From Chloroflexota bacterium (GTDB lineage: Bacteria; Chloroflexota; Ktedonobacteria; Ktedonobacterales; Ktedonobacteraceae), in assembly GCA_027316975.1 (NCBI GenBank), contig DAHVFL010000280.1:1-6465 (forward strand): a stretch of 6,465 bases of DNA, written 5' to 3'. Under the pieces are notes generated by a model that searched no databases, had not been told where the DNA came from, and saw nothing but the letters and a program-made list of their open reading frames with translations. Positions 1-6,165 of this stretch are shown here, in pieces; position 1 is the first letter of the stretch, and the number at the start of each line of letters is the position of its first letter. Both the position numbers and the translations under genes were made by a program.

Positions 1-2
1 AG

Positions 3-560
3 GACTTCAAGAAGCGCGAGGGTCACAGCATCAGCTACGTGCCATTCGTCATGAAGGCCGTGTGCGAGGGCATCCGCAAGTTCCCGCTCATCAATTCCAG
101 CTGGACGGAAGATAACAAGATCATCATCAAGAAGCGCATCAACCTGGGCATGGCCGTTGCAACCGATGCCGGGCTGGTGGTACCCACGCTTTACGATGCC
201 GACCAGTTCACCATCGCGGGTCTGGCGAAGCAAATCGCCGCCATCGCGCAGCGCGCCCGCGCCAACAAATTGACCGTGCAAGATATGCAAAACAGCACCT
301 TTGTAGTGAATAATCCCGGCACATTTGGTACAATTATCTCAGTACCGATCATCAACCAGCCGCACGCCGCCATCATGAGCATGGATGCCGTGGTCAAACG
401 CCCGGTGGTTATCGAAGACGACGCCATCGCCGTGCGCTCGATGATGTACCTGTGCCTCTCGTTCGACCATCGCATCCTCGATGGCGCGGGCGCGGGCGGC
501 TTCCTGCAGGCCGTGCGCACAAAATTGCAAAGCTACGGCAAGGAAATCGATGTGTATTAA
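3..560 (+). CDS. 2-oxoacid dehydrogenase E2, dihydrolipoamide acyltransferase (C-terminal part; 5' end outside window)
   Basis: This is the catalytic core of the E2 component of a 2-oxoacid dehydrogenase complex (pyruvate, 2-oxoglutarate or branched-chain type), which moves the acyl group from lipoyl-lysine to CoA in the cytoplasm. The frame is open from base 3 and gives 185 residues before TAA; the lipoyl and E1/E3-binding domains must lie upstream. Visible family marks are NPGTFG followed by the PIINQPHAAIMS strand, the KRPVV segment, and the active-site block SFDHRILDGAGAGGFL near the C-terminus, with His156 and Asp160 (numbered from base 3) in the catalytic HRxxDG signature. Internal GTG (39) and ATG (51) codons are not true starts, because conserved-looking sequence (DFKKREGHSISY) continues upstream in frame. 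It precedes lipA on the same strand, which fits, since lipoate is its cofactor. The substrate specificity cannot be read from this half. The family call is very secure. Confidence 0.95.
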   Translation, partial: DFKKREGHSISYVPFVMKAVCEGIRKFPLINSSWTEDNKIIIKKRINLGMAVATDAGLVVPTLYDADQFTIAGLAKQIAAIAQRARANKLTVQDMQNSTFVVNNPGTFGTIISVPIINQPHAAIMSMDAVVKRPVVIEDDAIAVRSMMYLCLSFDHRILDGAGAGGFLQAVRTKLQSYGKEIDVY

Positions 561-564
561 CAAC

Positions 565-594
565 TGTAGGGACGCGATACATCGCGTCCCTACA
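565..594. repeat. Palindromic repeat, copy 1 (perfect 14-bp arms)
   Basis: A perfect inverted repeat with arms TGTAGGGACGCGAT and ATCGCGTCCCTACA separated by AC. As RNA or single-stranded DNA it would fold into a hairpin of about 13 bp with a 4-nt loop. It begins 4 nt after the E2 stop codon. There is no T-run after it, so it is not a standard Rho-independent terminator. It resembles the short dispersed palindromes found between genes in many bacterial genomes (inference); its copy number elsewhere cannot be seen here. Confidence 0.9.
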
Positions 595-623
595 TGATTG
601 CGCGCAAAGGCGGACGTGCAGGC

Positions 624-648
624 GGACGCGATACATCGCGTCCCTACA
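624..648. repeat. Palindromic repeat, copy 2 (left arm shortened)
   Basis: The 25 bases here are identical to bases 570-594 of copy 1, at an offset of 54 bp. The right arm ATCGCGTCCCTACA is complete. The left arm matches only over the inner GGACGCGAT, and further out reads TGCAGGC instead of TGTAG. A 9-bp direct repeat AGGCGGACG (608-616 and 620-628) runs into its left edge. The element ends 2 nt before the AGAAGGA ribosome binding site of lipA, so a folded hairpin would sit directly beside the ribosome landing site. Confidence 0.88.
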
Positions 649-650
649 GA

Positions 651-657
651 AGAAGGA
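651..657 (+). promoter_or_regulatory. Ribosome binding site of lipA
   Basis: AGAAGGA lies 7 nt upstream of ATG 665. It decides the lipA start: the reading frame is open far upstream (to about 452), but that stretch is E2 coding sequence plus the palindromic repeats, and only the 665 ATG has a proper Shine-Dalgarno and gives a normal LipA N-terminus. Confidence 0.75.
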
Positions 658-664
658 AAACGAC

Positions 665-1543
665 ATGGCGACTATCATACCGGAGCGCCGCCCTGAATGG
701 CTCAGGGTGCGCCCTCCAAAGGGAGAAAACTACGATAACCTCAAGCAACTGATGCGCAGCAAAGAGCTGCACACGGTGTGCGAAGAGGCGCGCTGCCCCA
801 ATATCGGCGAATGCTGGGGCCACAAAACCGCCACTTTCATGATACTGGGCCGCGTTTGCACGCGCAGTTGCGGTTTTTGCGCCGTAGAGACCGGTCGCCC
901 CATCGGACTCGACTGGGAAGAACCAAAGAGGGTGGCGGAAGCGGTGCAGAAAATGGGTCTGCGTCATGCCGTCGTTACTTCCGTCAACCGCGACGAACTC
1001 AAAGATGGTGGCGCGGCCATCTTCGCCTCGACCATCCGCTGGATTCGCCGTCTCAATCCCGAATGTCGCATTGAAGTGCTGACACCCGATTTCAAGGGCG
1101 TTTACGAAGCTTTGCAAACGGTGATCGATGCCCGTCCCAACGTGTTCAACCACAACGTGGAGACGGTGCCGCGCCTGTACAAGCGCGTGCGCCCGCAGGC
1201 CATCTACAAACGTTCGCTGCAAGTCTTGAAGTGGGCCAAGGAAATGAATCCCGCCGCCCCTACCAAATCCGGCTTCATGCTGGGACTCGGCGAGACCTGG
1301 AACGAGATTCTTGAAGTCATGCATGACATGCACGAGCATGATGTAGACATTCTCACCATCGGGCAGTACCTGCGTCCATCGTTCCAGCATTTGCCCATTC
1401 AACGCTACGTGCCGTTAGAGGAGTTTGCTGCCCTCAAGGCTGAAGGCAAGAAGATGGGTTTTCGCCACGTCGAATCCGGCCCCTTTGTGCGCAGTTCCTA
1501 TCATGCCCACGAACAGGCCGATGGAGCCGAAGCAAGCTCATGA
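665..1543 (+). CDS. lipA: Lipoyl synthase (radical SAM)
   Basis: LipA inserts two sulfur atoms at C6 and C8 of the octanoyl group bound to lipoyl domains, using S-adenosylmethionine and two 4Fe-4S clusters, in the cytoplasm. The 292-residue length is normal. The auxiliary cluster ligands are Cys39, Cys44 and Cys50 (CEEARCPNIGEC), with the C-terminal RSSY at 276-279 supplying the serine ligand known in this family. The radical SAM motif CTRSCGFC gives Cys65, Cys69 and Cys72. Other family blocks are VVTSVNRDELKDGGA, NHNVETVPRLY, KSGFMLGLGE and LTIGQYLRPS. The start at 665 follows a good RBS; the longer upstream open frame is rejected. It lies 104 nt downstream of the E2 gene, whose product is a natural substrate, and its stop overlaps the next gene start in ATGA. 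No lipB or lplA is visible; they may lie outside the window. All key residues are present, so it should be functional. Confidence 0.97.
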   Translation: MATIIPERRPEWLRVRPPKGENYDNLKQLMRSKELHTVCEEARCPNIGECWGHKTATFMILGRVCTRSCGFCAVETGRPIGLDWEEPKRVAEAVQKMGLRHAVVTSVNRDELKDGGAAIFASTIRWIRRLNPECRIEVLTPDFKGVYEALQTVIDARPNVFNHNVETVPRLYKRVRPQAIYKRSLQVLKWAKEMNPAAPTKSGFMLGLGETWNEILEVMHDMHEHDVDILTIGQYLRPSFQHLPIQRYVPLEEFAALKAEGKKMGFRHVESGPFVRSSYHAHEQADGAEASS

Positions 1544-2334
1544 AAGCGTTTCTGAACAGCACACACATTGCCTATAGCGATCACGGCATCGGGCTGCCGG
1601 TGATCTTCCTTCATGCCTTCCCCTTAAATCGCGCGATGTGGGATGGCGAGATAATCGCGCTGCTCGTCGAGCAACGCTATCGTCTCGTTTCGCTCGACTG
1701 GCGCGGCTTTGGCGAAAGCGATAGTGCTGGCGAGATTACGACTATGGACGTATTAGCCGGGGATATTGTGGCCTTGATGGATCATCTCGGCATTGAGAAA
1801 GCCGTGTTGTGCGGCCTTTCGATGGGTGGCTATGTGGCTTTTGCCTGCTGGCGACACTACGCGCAGCGCATTGGAGGTCTCATCCTGGCGGACACGCGGC
1901 CAGCAGCCGATACTCCCGAAGCGCAGGCTAACCGCGAAAACGTGGCGCGTTTAGCTGAAACGCAGGGATCAACGGCCATTGCTGACCTTCAGCTCCCGCG
2001 TTTGATCTCGGATTACACGCGCCAGCACGTTCCACTGGTTGAAACGCGCATCCGCCAGATGATGAACGCTGCCACTCCATCTGGCATCGCGGCGGCGTCA
2101 CGCGGCATGGCCCGGCGAGTCGATTCCAGCGATCTGCTGGCCGGCATCTCCTGCCCTACTTTAGTCATAATAGGCCAGCAAGATGCTCTTATCCCGCCTT
2201 CCGAGTCCCAGACATATGCCGAACGTATCCCCGGCGCGCAATTTGCTGTCATTCCAAACGCGGGGCATCTCTCCAACCTGGAGCAGCCAGACATATTTTT
2301 GGCAACTATCAGAGGTTTTTTATGGTCACTATAG
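1540..2334 (+). CDS. Alpha/beta-fold hydrolase
   Basis: A 264-residue single-domain alpha/beta hydrolase, probably cytoplasmic (no signal peptide). Family landmarks in order: the oxyanion-region loop HAFP (25-28), LDWRGFGESD (52-61), the nucleophile elbow GLSMGG with Ser94, the acid Asp215 in GQQDALIPP, and the catalytic His243 in NAGHLSNLEQP. The triad is complete. The layout resembles small esterases and enol-lactonases of the PcaD-like group, but the substrate cannot be deduced, because the cap region (about 122-190) has no motif I recognise. Its ATG overlaps the lipA TGA by 4 nt (ATGA). The nearest GGAG (1523-1526) is 13 nt away, too far for efficient initiation, so translational coupling to lipA is likely. 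This makes co-expression with lipoate synthesis probable, although a role in lipoate metabolism is only suggested by position. Confidence 0.92.
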   Translation: MKAFLNSTHIAYSDHGIGLPVIFLHAFPLNRAMWDGEIIALLVEQRYRLVSLDWRGFGESDSAGEITTMDVLAGDIVALMDHLGIEKAVLCGLSMGGYVAFACWRHYAQRIGGLILADTRPAADTPEAQANRENVARLAETQGSTAIADLQLPRLISDYTRQHVPLVETRIRQMMNAATPSGIAAASRGMARRVDSSDLLAGISCPTLVIIGQQDALIPPSESQTYAERIPGAQFAVIPNAGHLSNLEQPDIFLATIRGFLWSL

Positions 2335-2354
2335 CGCGAACTTTAGCGGCGCGA

Positions 2355-2378
2355 CCAGGGGGCTTGTCCCCGCCCTGG
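2355..2378. repeat. Imperfect inverted repeat after the hydrolase gene
   Basis: CCAGGG (2355-2360) is complementary to CCCTGG (2373-2378) around a 12-nt G/C-rich loop. The left flank GGCGCGA is not matched on the right (GAATCG), so it may be a decayed copy of a longer palindrome. It lies 20 nt after the hydrolase stop. There is no following T-run, so a terminator role is doubtful, though it could act as an mRNA 3' end stabiliser. Confidence 0.5.
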
Positions 2379-2389
2379 GAATCGTTCGG

Positions 2390-2395
2390 TATAAT
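2390..2395 (+). promoter_or_regulatory. Candidate -10 box for the response regulator gene
   Basis: A perfect TATAAT stands 14 nt before the GTG start codon. The best -35 candidate is TTGTCC (2364-2369), but the spacing is 20 bp, longer than normal for a sigma-70-type promoter. A transcript from this box would start near 2402, inside the Shine-Dalgarno, giving a leader of under 10 nt. Either the message is nearly leaderless or this AT-rich box is fortuitous. Confidence 0.3.
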
Positions 2396-2398
2396 TTT

Positions 2399-2403
2399 AG
2401 GAG
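2399..2403 (+). promoter_or_regulatory. Ribosome binding site deciding the GTG start of the response regulator
   Basis: AGGAG is spaced 6 nt from GTG 2410. The overlapping ATG at 2408 opens only ATG-TGG-TAA, so it cannot be the start of the protein. The next in-frame start would cut into the receiver domain. Confidence 0.65.
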
Positions 2404-2409
2404 CGTCAT

Positions 2410-2820
2410 GTGGTAAGAAATGCACAAAATCAGCCGTACCAGCAGCGTTCTATCGTGCTGGTAGTAGACGACAACGTCTCGATACGTGATATGGTCTCCT
2501 GGGCGCTCGAACTTGACGGCTTTGAAGCAGCGGAAGTGGCCGACGGACAAGAAGCGTTGGACTGGATGGATAATGCCGCCCGCGAGGGTCGCTACCCCGC
2601 CGTTATTCTGCTAGACCTGTCTATGCCTCACATGGATGGCGACACTTTCCTCCGGTGCTTGCAGGCCCAGTGGGAGAAGGCGCGCCCCATACCCCCGATT
2701 GTCATTATCACCGCCTCGCAAAATGCTTCTGCGCTTCCTCGTATGTTTGTTCACCAGGTCATCGTCAAACCGTTCAATGTGCGCGATCTGCTTGACGCGG
2801 TAAGCAATGTAATACAGTAG
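2410..2820 (+). CDS. Single-domain response regulator (CheY-like receiver)
   Basis: A 136-residue protein made of one receiver (REC) domain, about residues 14-135, with no DNA-binding or enzymatic output domain. Phosphorylation residues are all present: acidic pair Asp20-Asp21 (VVDDN), phospho-acceptor Asp69 (LLDLSMPHMDG), the switch Thr101 (ITAS) and the conserved Lys120 in KPF. It should take a phosphoryl group from a histidine kinase and signal through protein contact, as in CheY- or Spo0F-type relays. No kinase is encoded in the window, so the partner is unknown. The start is a GTG with AGGAG 6 nt upstream. It is separated from the hydrolase by 75 nt containing an inverted repeat, and from the following peptidase by 143 nt, so it is probably its own transcription unit. 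The functional link to either neighbour is unproven. Confidence 0.93.
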   Translation: MVRNAQNQPYQQRSIVLVVDDNVSIRDMVSWALELDGFEAAEVADGQEALDWMDNAAREGRYPAVILLDLSMPHMDGDTFLRCLQAQWEKARPIPPIVIITASQNASALPRMFVHQVIVKPFNVRDLLDAVSNVIQ

Positions 2821-2927
2821 GACTTCTTTCTCATTTCCCCCGAAAACCTCCAGGCTTGCGTTCAATTGATTCAAGACAATTTGCAGGGGTTTTTTGGGAT
2901 ATTGAGAGTGCAGCGCGGGGCGGTTGG

Positions 2928-2933
2928 TATAGT
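2928..2933 (+). promoter_or_regulatory. Candidate -10 box for the S53 peptidase gene
   Basis: TATAGT would put transcription start near 2940, with a leader of about 24 nt containing the RBS AAAGAGG (2951-2957), 6 nt before the ATG. The best -35 match is TTGAGA (2902-2907), but at 20 bp spacing, so this is weak. GGTAT/ATACC (2926-2930 and 2941-2945) form a short inverted repeat around it. Confidence 0.3.
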
Positions 2934-2963
2934 CAATTGGATACCTGTTGAAAGAGGCGTTGT

Positions 2964-5900
2964 ATGAAAATACGTACAATTCATCCACGTATTGTTGTAC
3001 CCGTTATCAGTATCATGGTTATGGCGGTTTTGCTTGTATACTTTATCTCTCCTTTTACCCATGCCCGGCAGGCGGCCATGCGTGTCACGCTGGCGGATGC
3101 TGTTTCGCCTTTGACCAGTAACAGCCAGCCGGTAGCGAGTACGCCCGCGAACCAGAAAATAGCGCTTTCAATCGGCTTGAATCTCCGCAACCCGGCTAAT
3201 CTGACCAGTTATTTACAACAGATAACTTCGCCATCGTCTCCTCTTTATCGACGGTATCTCAACCCTGCCTCATTTACTGCCCTGTATGGCCCGCTGCCAC
3301 AGAGCGAAGCGGAGATAATCAATTACTTACGCTCGCAAGGCTTTACTATTACCGGGACGTACCCCAATCGCCTTGTTGTTGATGCTGTTGGTACAGTGGC
3401 CCAGGCCGAGGCGGCATTTCAAGTACAGATCAACAATTATCGCTCCGCCTCCGGGAATATGATCTTTGCCAATGCCGGCGCTCCCTCCCTGCCTATCACC
3501 ATCGCGCCGCTTATCTCTTCCGTTAGCGGCCTGGACGATAGCGTCCAGTACCAACGCCGTCCGCTCATCTCCAACGCCAGCGTAGCGCTGAGGCAGCAAC
3601 CCGCCGCCGCCGTCAACTGTCCGCAGCCCGGTTCTTCTGTTATGCCTACCTCCTACACACCCGCGCAAATCGCAAGCGCATATGACTTCACGCGCCTCTA
3701 TAACCAGGGTATTAGCGGTGACGGGCAGAGCGTTGCGCTGCTCGAACTGGATGGCTACTCGCCAGCCGACATCTCTGCGTACATGGCCTGTTTCGGCGGT
3801 CTGCGTACCACCATTTCGACCATTCCCATCGATGGCTTCAATGGAGTAGCTGGCAGCAATGCCGCTGAAGTCGAACTCGATATGGAAATGGTGCTGGGGT
3901 TAGCTCCTCGCCTCTCCAATCTGCGCGTTTACGAAGCCGCGAACACGCTGCCGTCGTACAACGATGCCTGGGCGCGTATCGTCAACGATCGCGTGCCGGT
4001 GGTCAGCACAAGCTGGGTCTTCTGCGAGCAGGGCGCTGGTATGGCCGGTGAGATCAAGCAGGAAAATATCTTCTTCCAGGCCGCCGCCGCGCAGGGACAG
4101 ACCATCCTGGCTGCCAGTGGCGACCTCGGCGCGAATGGCTGCTACAATCCGCAGACCGGCGCGAACGCGCAGCCAGCCGTTGATGATCCTGCCTCTCAGC
4201 CCTATGTCACGGGTGTTGGCGGCACAACCCTGCGTCTCAACTTTGACAATACCTACAATTCGGAGCAGGTCTGGAATGACCGGGCTATCAACAACGGCGC
4301 GAGCGGCGGCGGTATCAGCCAGGTGTGGCCGATGCCATCCTGGCAACAGGCCCCCGGCGTTGCTAATGCCTTCACCAATGGATTCCGCGAAGTGCCGGAT
4401 GTGTCAATCAATGCTGATCCCCAGACTGGCTACGATGTCTATTGCACGGCGGGTGGCTGCGCCAATCAGGGCTGGATGGTTTTTGGCGGCACATCGGCAG
4501 CCGCGCCCGTGTGGGCCGCGCTGGTGGCCCTGGCAAACGAAAGCGCCCTCAAGGTCAACGGCCTGATGGTCGGCTTTCTCAATCCCAGCCTTTACAATAT
4601 CGCGCATGGCGCTTTCGGTGCGTCGTATACAGCGTCATTCCATGATATTGTGCCGGTGGCGGGCGCGATCAACAACAACGACTACGTAGGCTCAGGCACG
4701 ACCTATCCCACCGCCAGCACGTATGACCTTGCCACCGGCCTCGGCTCGTTCGATGCCTTCAACCTCTCGCAGAACTTAAACTTGCTCGGCCAGACAGTAT
4801 CGAATACCACTGTGCCTACCAGCACCATCTGGTACTTTGCCGAAGGACGCGCCGGTGGGTCATTCCAGGAATATCTCACGCTTGAGAACCCTGACCCCAT
4901 TCAAACGGCGCAGGTGCAGGTGCAATACCTTTTTGAAGGCAAGACCGGGCCTGCCATTACCCACAATGTGCCGCCGCAGAGCCGCTCTACCGTCAACGTC
5001 AATGGGGACCTGCGTTTCCCCTATAATGGCATCGGGCATTCGCTCTCGATGGTCGTCACCTCTGTCAATGGCGTAGGCATCGTCGCCGAACGTCCTATGT
5101 ACTTCTCGTGGCATGGCATCAATAGCGGCACCGATGCTCTCGGTTCAACTAAACTGGGAACCGACTTCTACTTCGCCGATATAGAGTCGCAACGCAACTA
5201 TTCCAGCTTCATTACCATCCTGAACCCGCCTGGCGGCAAATCGGCCAATGTGACCCTGACCTACATTGCCGGTGGAGCGCAGCTTGGCACGCAGACCATC
5301 GTGGTGCCTGCCGGTCAGCGCGGCACCACCTACCCGCAGGCCATCAACATCAACCGGCAGAGCGCGCTCTCTGTCCGCTCGGATCAGCCTGTCGTAGTGG
5401 AGCGTCCCATGTACTTCACAACGGCGCGGTCAAATATCAGCGGCCCCGTGACGGGCGCGGCCACCGTCGTTGGCGCGCAGGCTCCCGGCAACGACTGGCT
5501 CTTTGCCGAAGGCTACACCGGCGCAAACTTCCACGAATACCTGACGCTGGCGAACTTTAACGCCACTACACCGGCCAACGTGACCGTCAAGCTTGAGTAC
5601 AGCAACGGAGCCGTCAATCCCGTGACGGTAGTTGTCGCGCCTCTATCGCAATACGTCTTCGATGTCAACGCGGCCTCGGCTGCCTTTGCGCAGAGTACCA
5701 CCGAGCTGTCAGCCGAAATCACCTCCGACGCGCCCATCGTGGCGCAGCGCCAGGAGTATTTCCGCTTCAACGGCGCTGTTCCAGGTGGCACCGATGTGAT
5801 TGGCGAACCCGGCCCGGCCAAAACCATCTACAGCTTCGCCGAAGGCTATACCGCCACCGGCTTCAACGAATTCCTGACGCTGCAAAATCCCACCACGACC

Positions 5901-6161
5901 ACCCAGCAGGTGGCCGTGACCCTGTACATGTCGAACAGTATCATCTCGCAGCAGATTGTGGTCGTCGGCGCTCAGACGCGCGTCACCCTCAACATCAACA
6001 GCTATGTGGTACCCATCGCGCAGTCCAACCCGGCGGTGAACTACGAAGTCTCCATGTCGGTCTGGTCCACCAGTGGCATCATCGTGGCCGAACGCCCCAT
6101 GTACTTCAATTTCCATAATACGGCATGGGGCGGCACTGATGTCGTTGGGTATACGGGATAA
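2964..6161 (+). CDS. Secreted pro-kumamolisin/sedolisin (S53) peptidase with four C-terminal FAEG/ERPMYF repeats
   Basis: A 1065-residue exported serine-carboxyl endopeptidase; characterised S53 enzymes work at acid pH. Order: basic N-terminus (K2, R4, R9) and hydrophobic segment about 10-29, read as a signal peptide with possible cleavage near A34 or A38; pro-kumamolisin activation domain about 40-195 (SPLYRRYLNPASFTALYGP is typical); catalytic domain about 228-605. Catalytic residues by family pattern are Glu302 and Asp306 (AEVELDME), the oxyanion Asp387 (ASGDLGA) and the nucleophile Ser511 (GGTSAAAP). Asp561-Ile562 and the ATGLGSFD stretch (590-597) fit the calcium site. All six cysteines (219, 276, 354, 393, 494, 499) lie between the prodomain and the end of the catalytic core, compatible with disulfides outside the cell. 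Residues 621-1065 are four repeats of about 111 residues, without LPXTG or a C-terminal membrane anchor, so the product is probably released or held non-covalently. The start follows AAAGAGG by 6 nt. Confidence 0.95.
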   Translation: MKIRTIHPRIVVPVISIMVMAVLLVYFISPFTHARQAAMRVTLADAVSPLTSNSQPVASTPANQKIALSIGLNLRNPANLTSYLQQITSPSSPLYRRYLNPASFTALYGPLPQSEAEIINYLRSQGFTITGTYPNRLVVDAVGTVAQAEAAFQVQINNYRSASGNMIFANAGAPSLPITIAPLISSVSGLDDSVQYQRRPLISNASVALRQQPAAAVNCPQPGSSVMPTSYTPAQIASAYDFTRLYNQGISGDGQSVALLELDGYSPADISAYMACFGGLRTTISTIPIDGFNGVAGSNAAEVELDMEMVLGLAPRLSNLRVYEAANTLPSYNDAWARIVNDRVPVVSTSWVFCEQGAGMAGEIKQENIFFQAAAAQGQTILAASGDLGANGCYNPQTGANAQPAVDDPASQPYVTGVGGTTLRLNFDNTYNSEQVWNDRAINNGASGGGISQVWPMPSWQQAPGVANAFTNGFREVPDVSINADPQTGYDVYCTAGGCANQGWMVFGGTSAAAPVWAALVALANESALKVNGLMVGFLNPSLYNIAHGAFGASYTASFHDIVPVAGAINNNDYVGSGTTYPTASTYDLATGLGSFDAFNLSQNLNLLGQTVSNTTVPTSTIWYFAEGRAGGSFQEYLTLENPDPIQTAQVQVQYLFEGKTGPAITHNVPPQSRSTVNVNGDLRFPYNGIGHSLSMVVTSVNGVGIVAERPMYFSWHGINSGTDALGSTKLGTDFYFADIESQRNYSSFITILNPPGGKSANVTLTYIAGGAQLGTQTIVVPAGQRGTTYPQAININRQSALSVRSDQPVVVERPMYFTTARSNISGPVTGAATVVGAQAPGNDWLFAEGYTGANFHEYLTLANFNATTPANVTVKLEYSNGAVNPVTVVVAPLSQYVFDVNAASAAFAQSTTELSAEITSDAPIVAQRQEYFRFNGAVPGGTDVIGEPGPAKTIYSFAEGYTATGFNEFLTLQNPTTTTQQVAVTLYMSNSIISQQIVVVGAQTRVTLNINSYVVPIAQSNPAVNYEVSMSVWSTSGIIVAERPMYFNFHNTAWGGTDVVGYTG
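4824..5159 (+). repeat. C-terminal repeat R1 of the S53 peptidase (residues 621-732)
   Basis: Opens with WYFAEG (623-628), then EYLTLENP (636-643), a basic/SRSTVNVN strand, and closes with VAERPMYF (707-714) and GTDALG (722-727). Alternating hydrophobic residues suggest a beta-sandwich. I recognise the pattern as a recurrent repeat of secreted proteins in Chloroflexota and Actinobacteria but cannot name its function. Confidence 0.85.
5160..5489 (+). repeat. C-terminal repeat R2 (residues 733-842), divergent at its start
   Basis: FYFADI (735-740) replaces W-x-FAEG, and FITILNP (749-755) replaces YLTLENP, while VVERPMYF (811-818) is intact. The closing GTD-hydrophobic-G is lost (GAATVVG). The period from R1 is 112 residues. 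Confidence 0.8.
5490..5822 (+). repeat. C-terminal repeat R3 (residues 843-953), ERPMYF changed
   Basis: WLFAEGYTG (845-853), EYLTLANF (858-865) and GGTDVIG (941-947) are good matches, but the ERPMYF block reads AQRQEYF (927-933). The period from R2 is 110 residues. Confidence 0.82.
5823..6158 (+). repeat. C-terminal repeat R4 (residues 954-1065), ends the protein
   Basis: YSFAEGYTA (956-964), EFLTLQNP (969-976), VAERPMYF (1041-1048) and GGTDVVG (1056-1062) are all present. The stop codon follows three residues later, so the protein ends at a natural repeat boundary. The period from R3 is 111 residues. Confidence 0.85.
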
Positions 6162-6165
6162 ACAC

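Noticed and set aside
452..664. In-frame open extension upstream of lipA that would give a 363-residue protein
   Set aside because: The extension is out-of-frame E2 coding sequence plus palindromic repeats; the ATG at 665 has a proper RBS and yields a normal LipA length.
644..1402. 252-codon minus-strand open frame across lipA
   Set aside because: It is antisense to a clear lipA and shows no family motif or RBS; long shadow frames are expected in GC-rich coding DNA.
2843..2895. Possible Rho-independent terminator after the response regulator (AAAACCTC pairing with GGGGTTTT, then T residues)
   Set aside because: The stem has a G-U pair and a 35-nt loop, and the T-run is mostly used up in the stem; too weak to annotate.
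2862..2939. Two TCAATTG sites (2862-2868 and 2933-2939) upstream of the peptidase as a paired operator
   Set aside because: The first is TCAATTG and the second also TCAATTG, but a 7-base match in AT-rich intergenic DNA is not significant and the flanks differ.
3964..4566. 200-codon plus-strand frame inside the peptidase
   Set aside because: It runs in another frame of the S53 catalytic domain; its Arg/Pro/Ser-rich composition is typical of a shadow frame.
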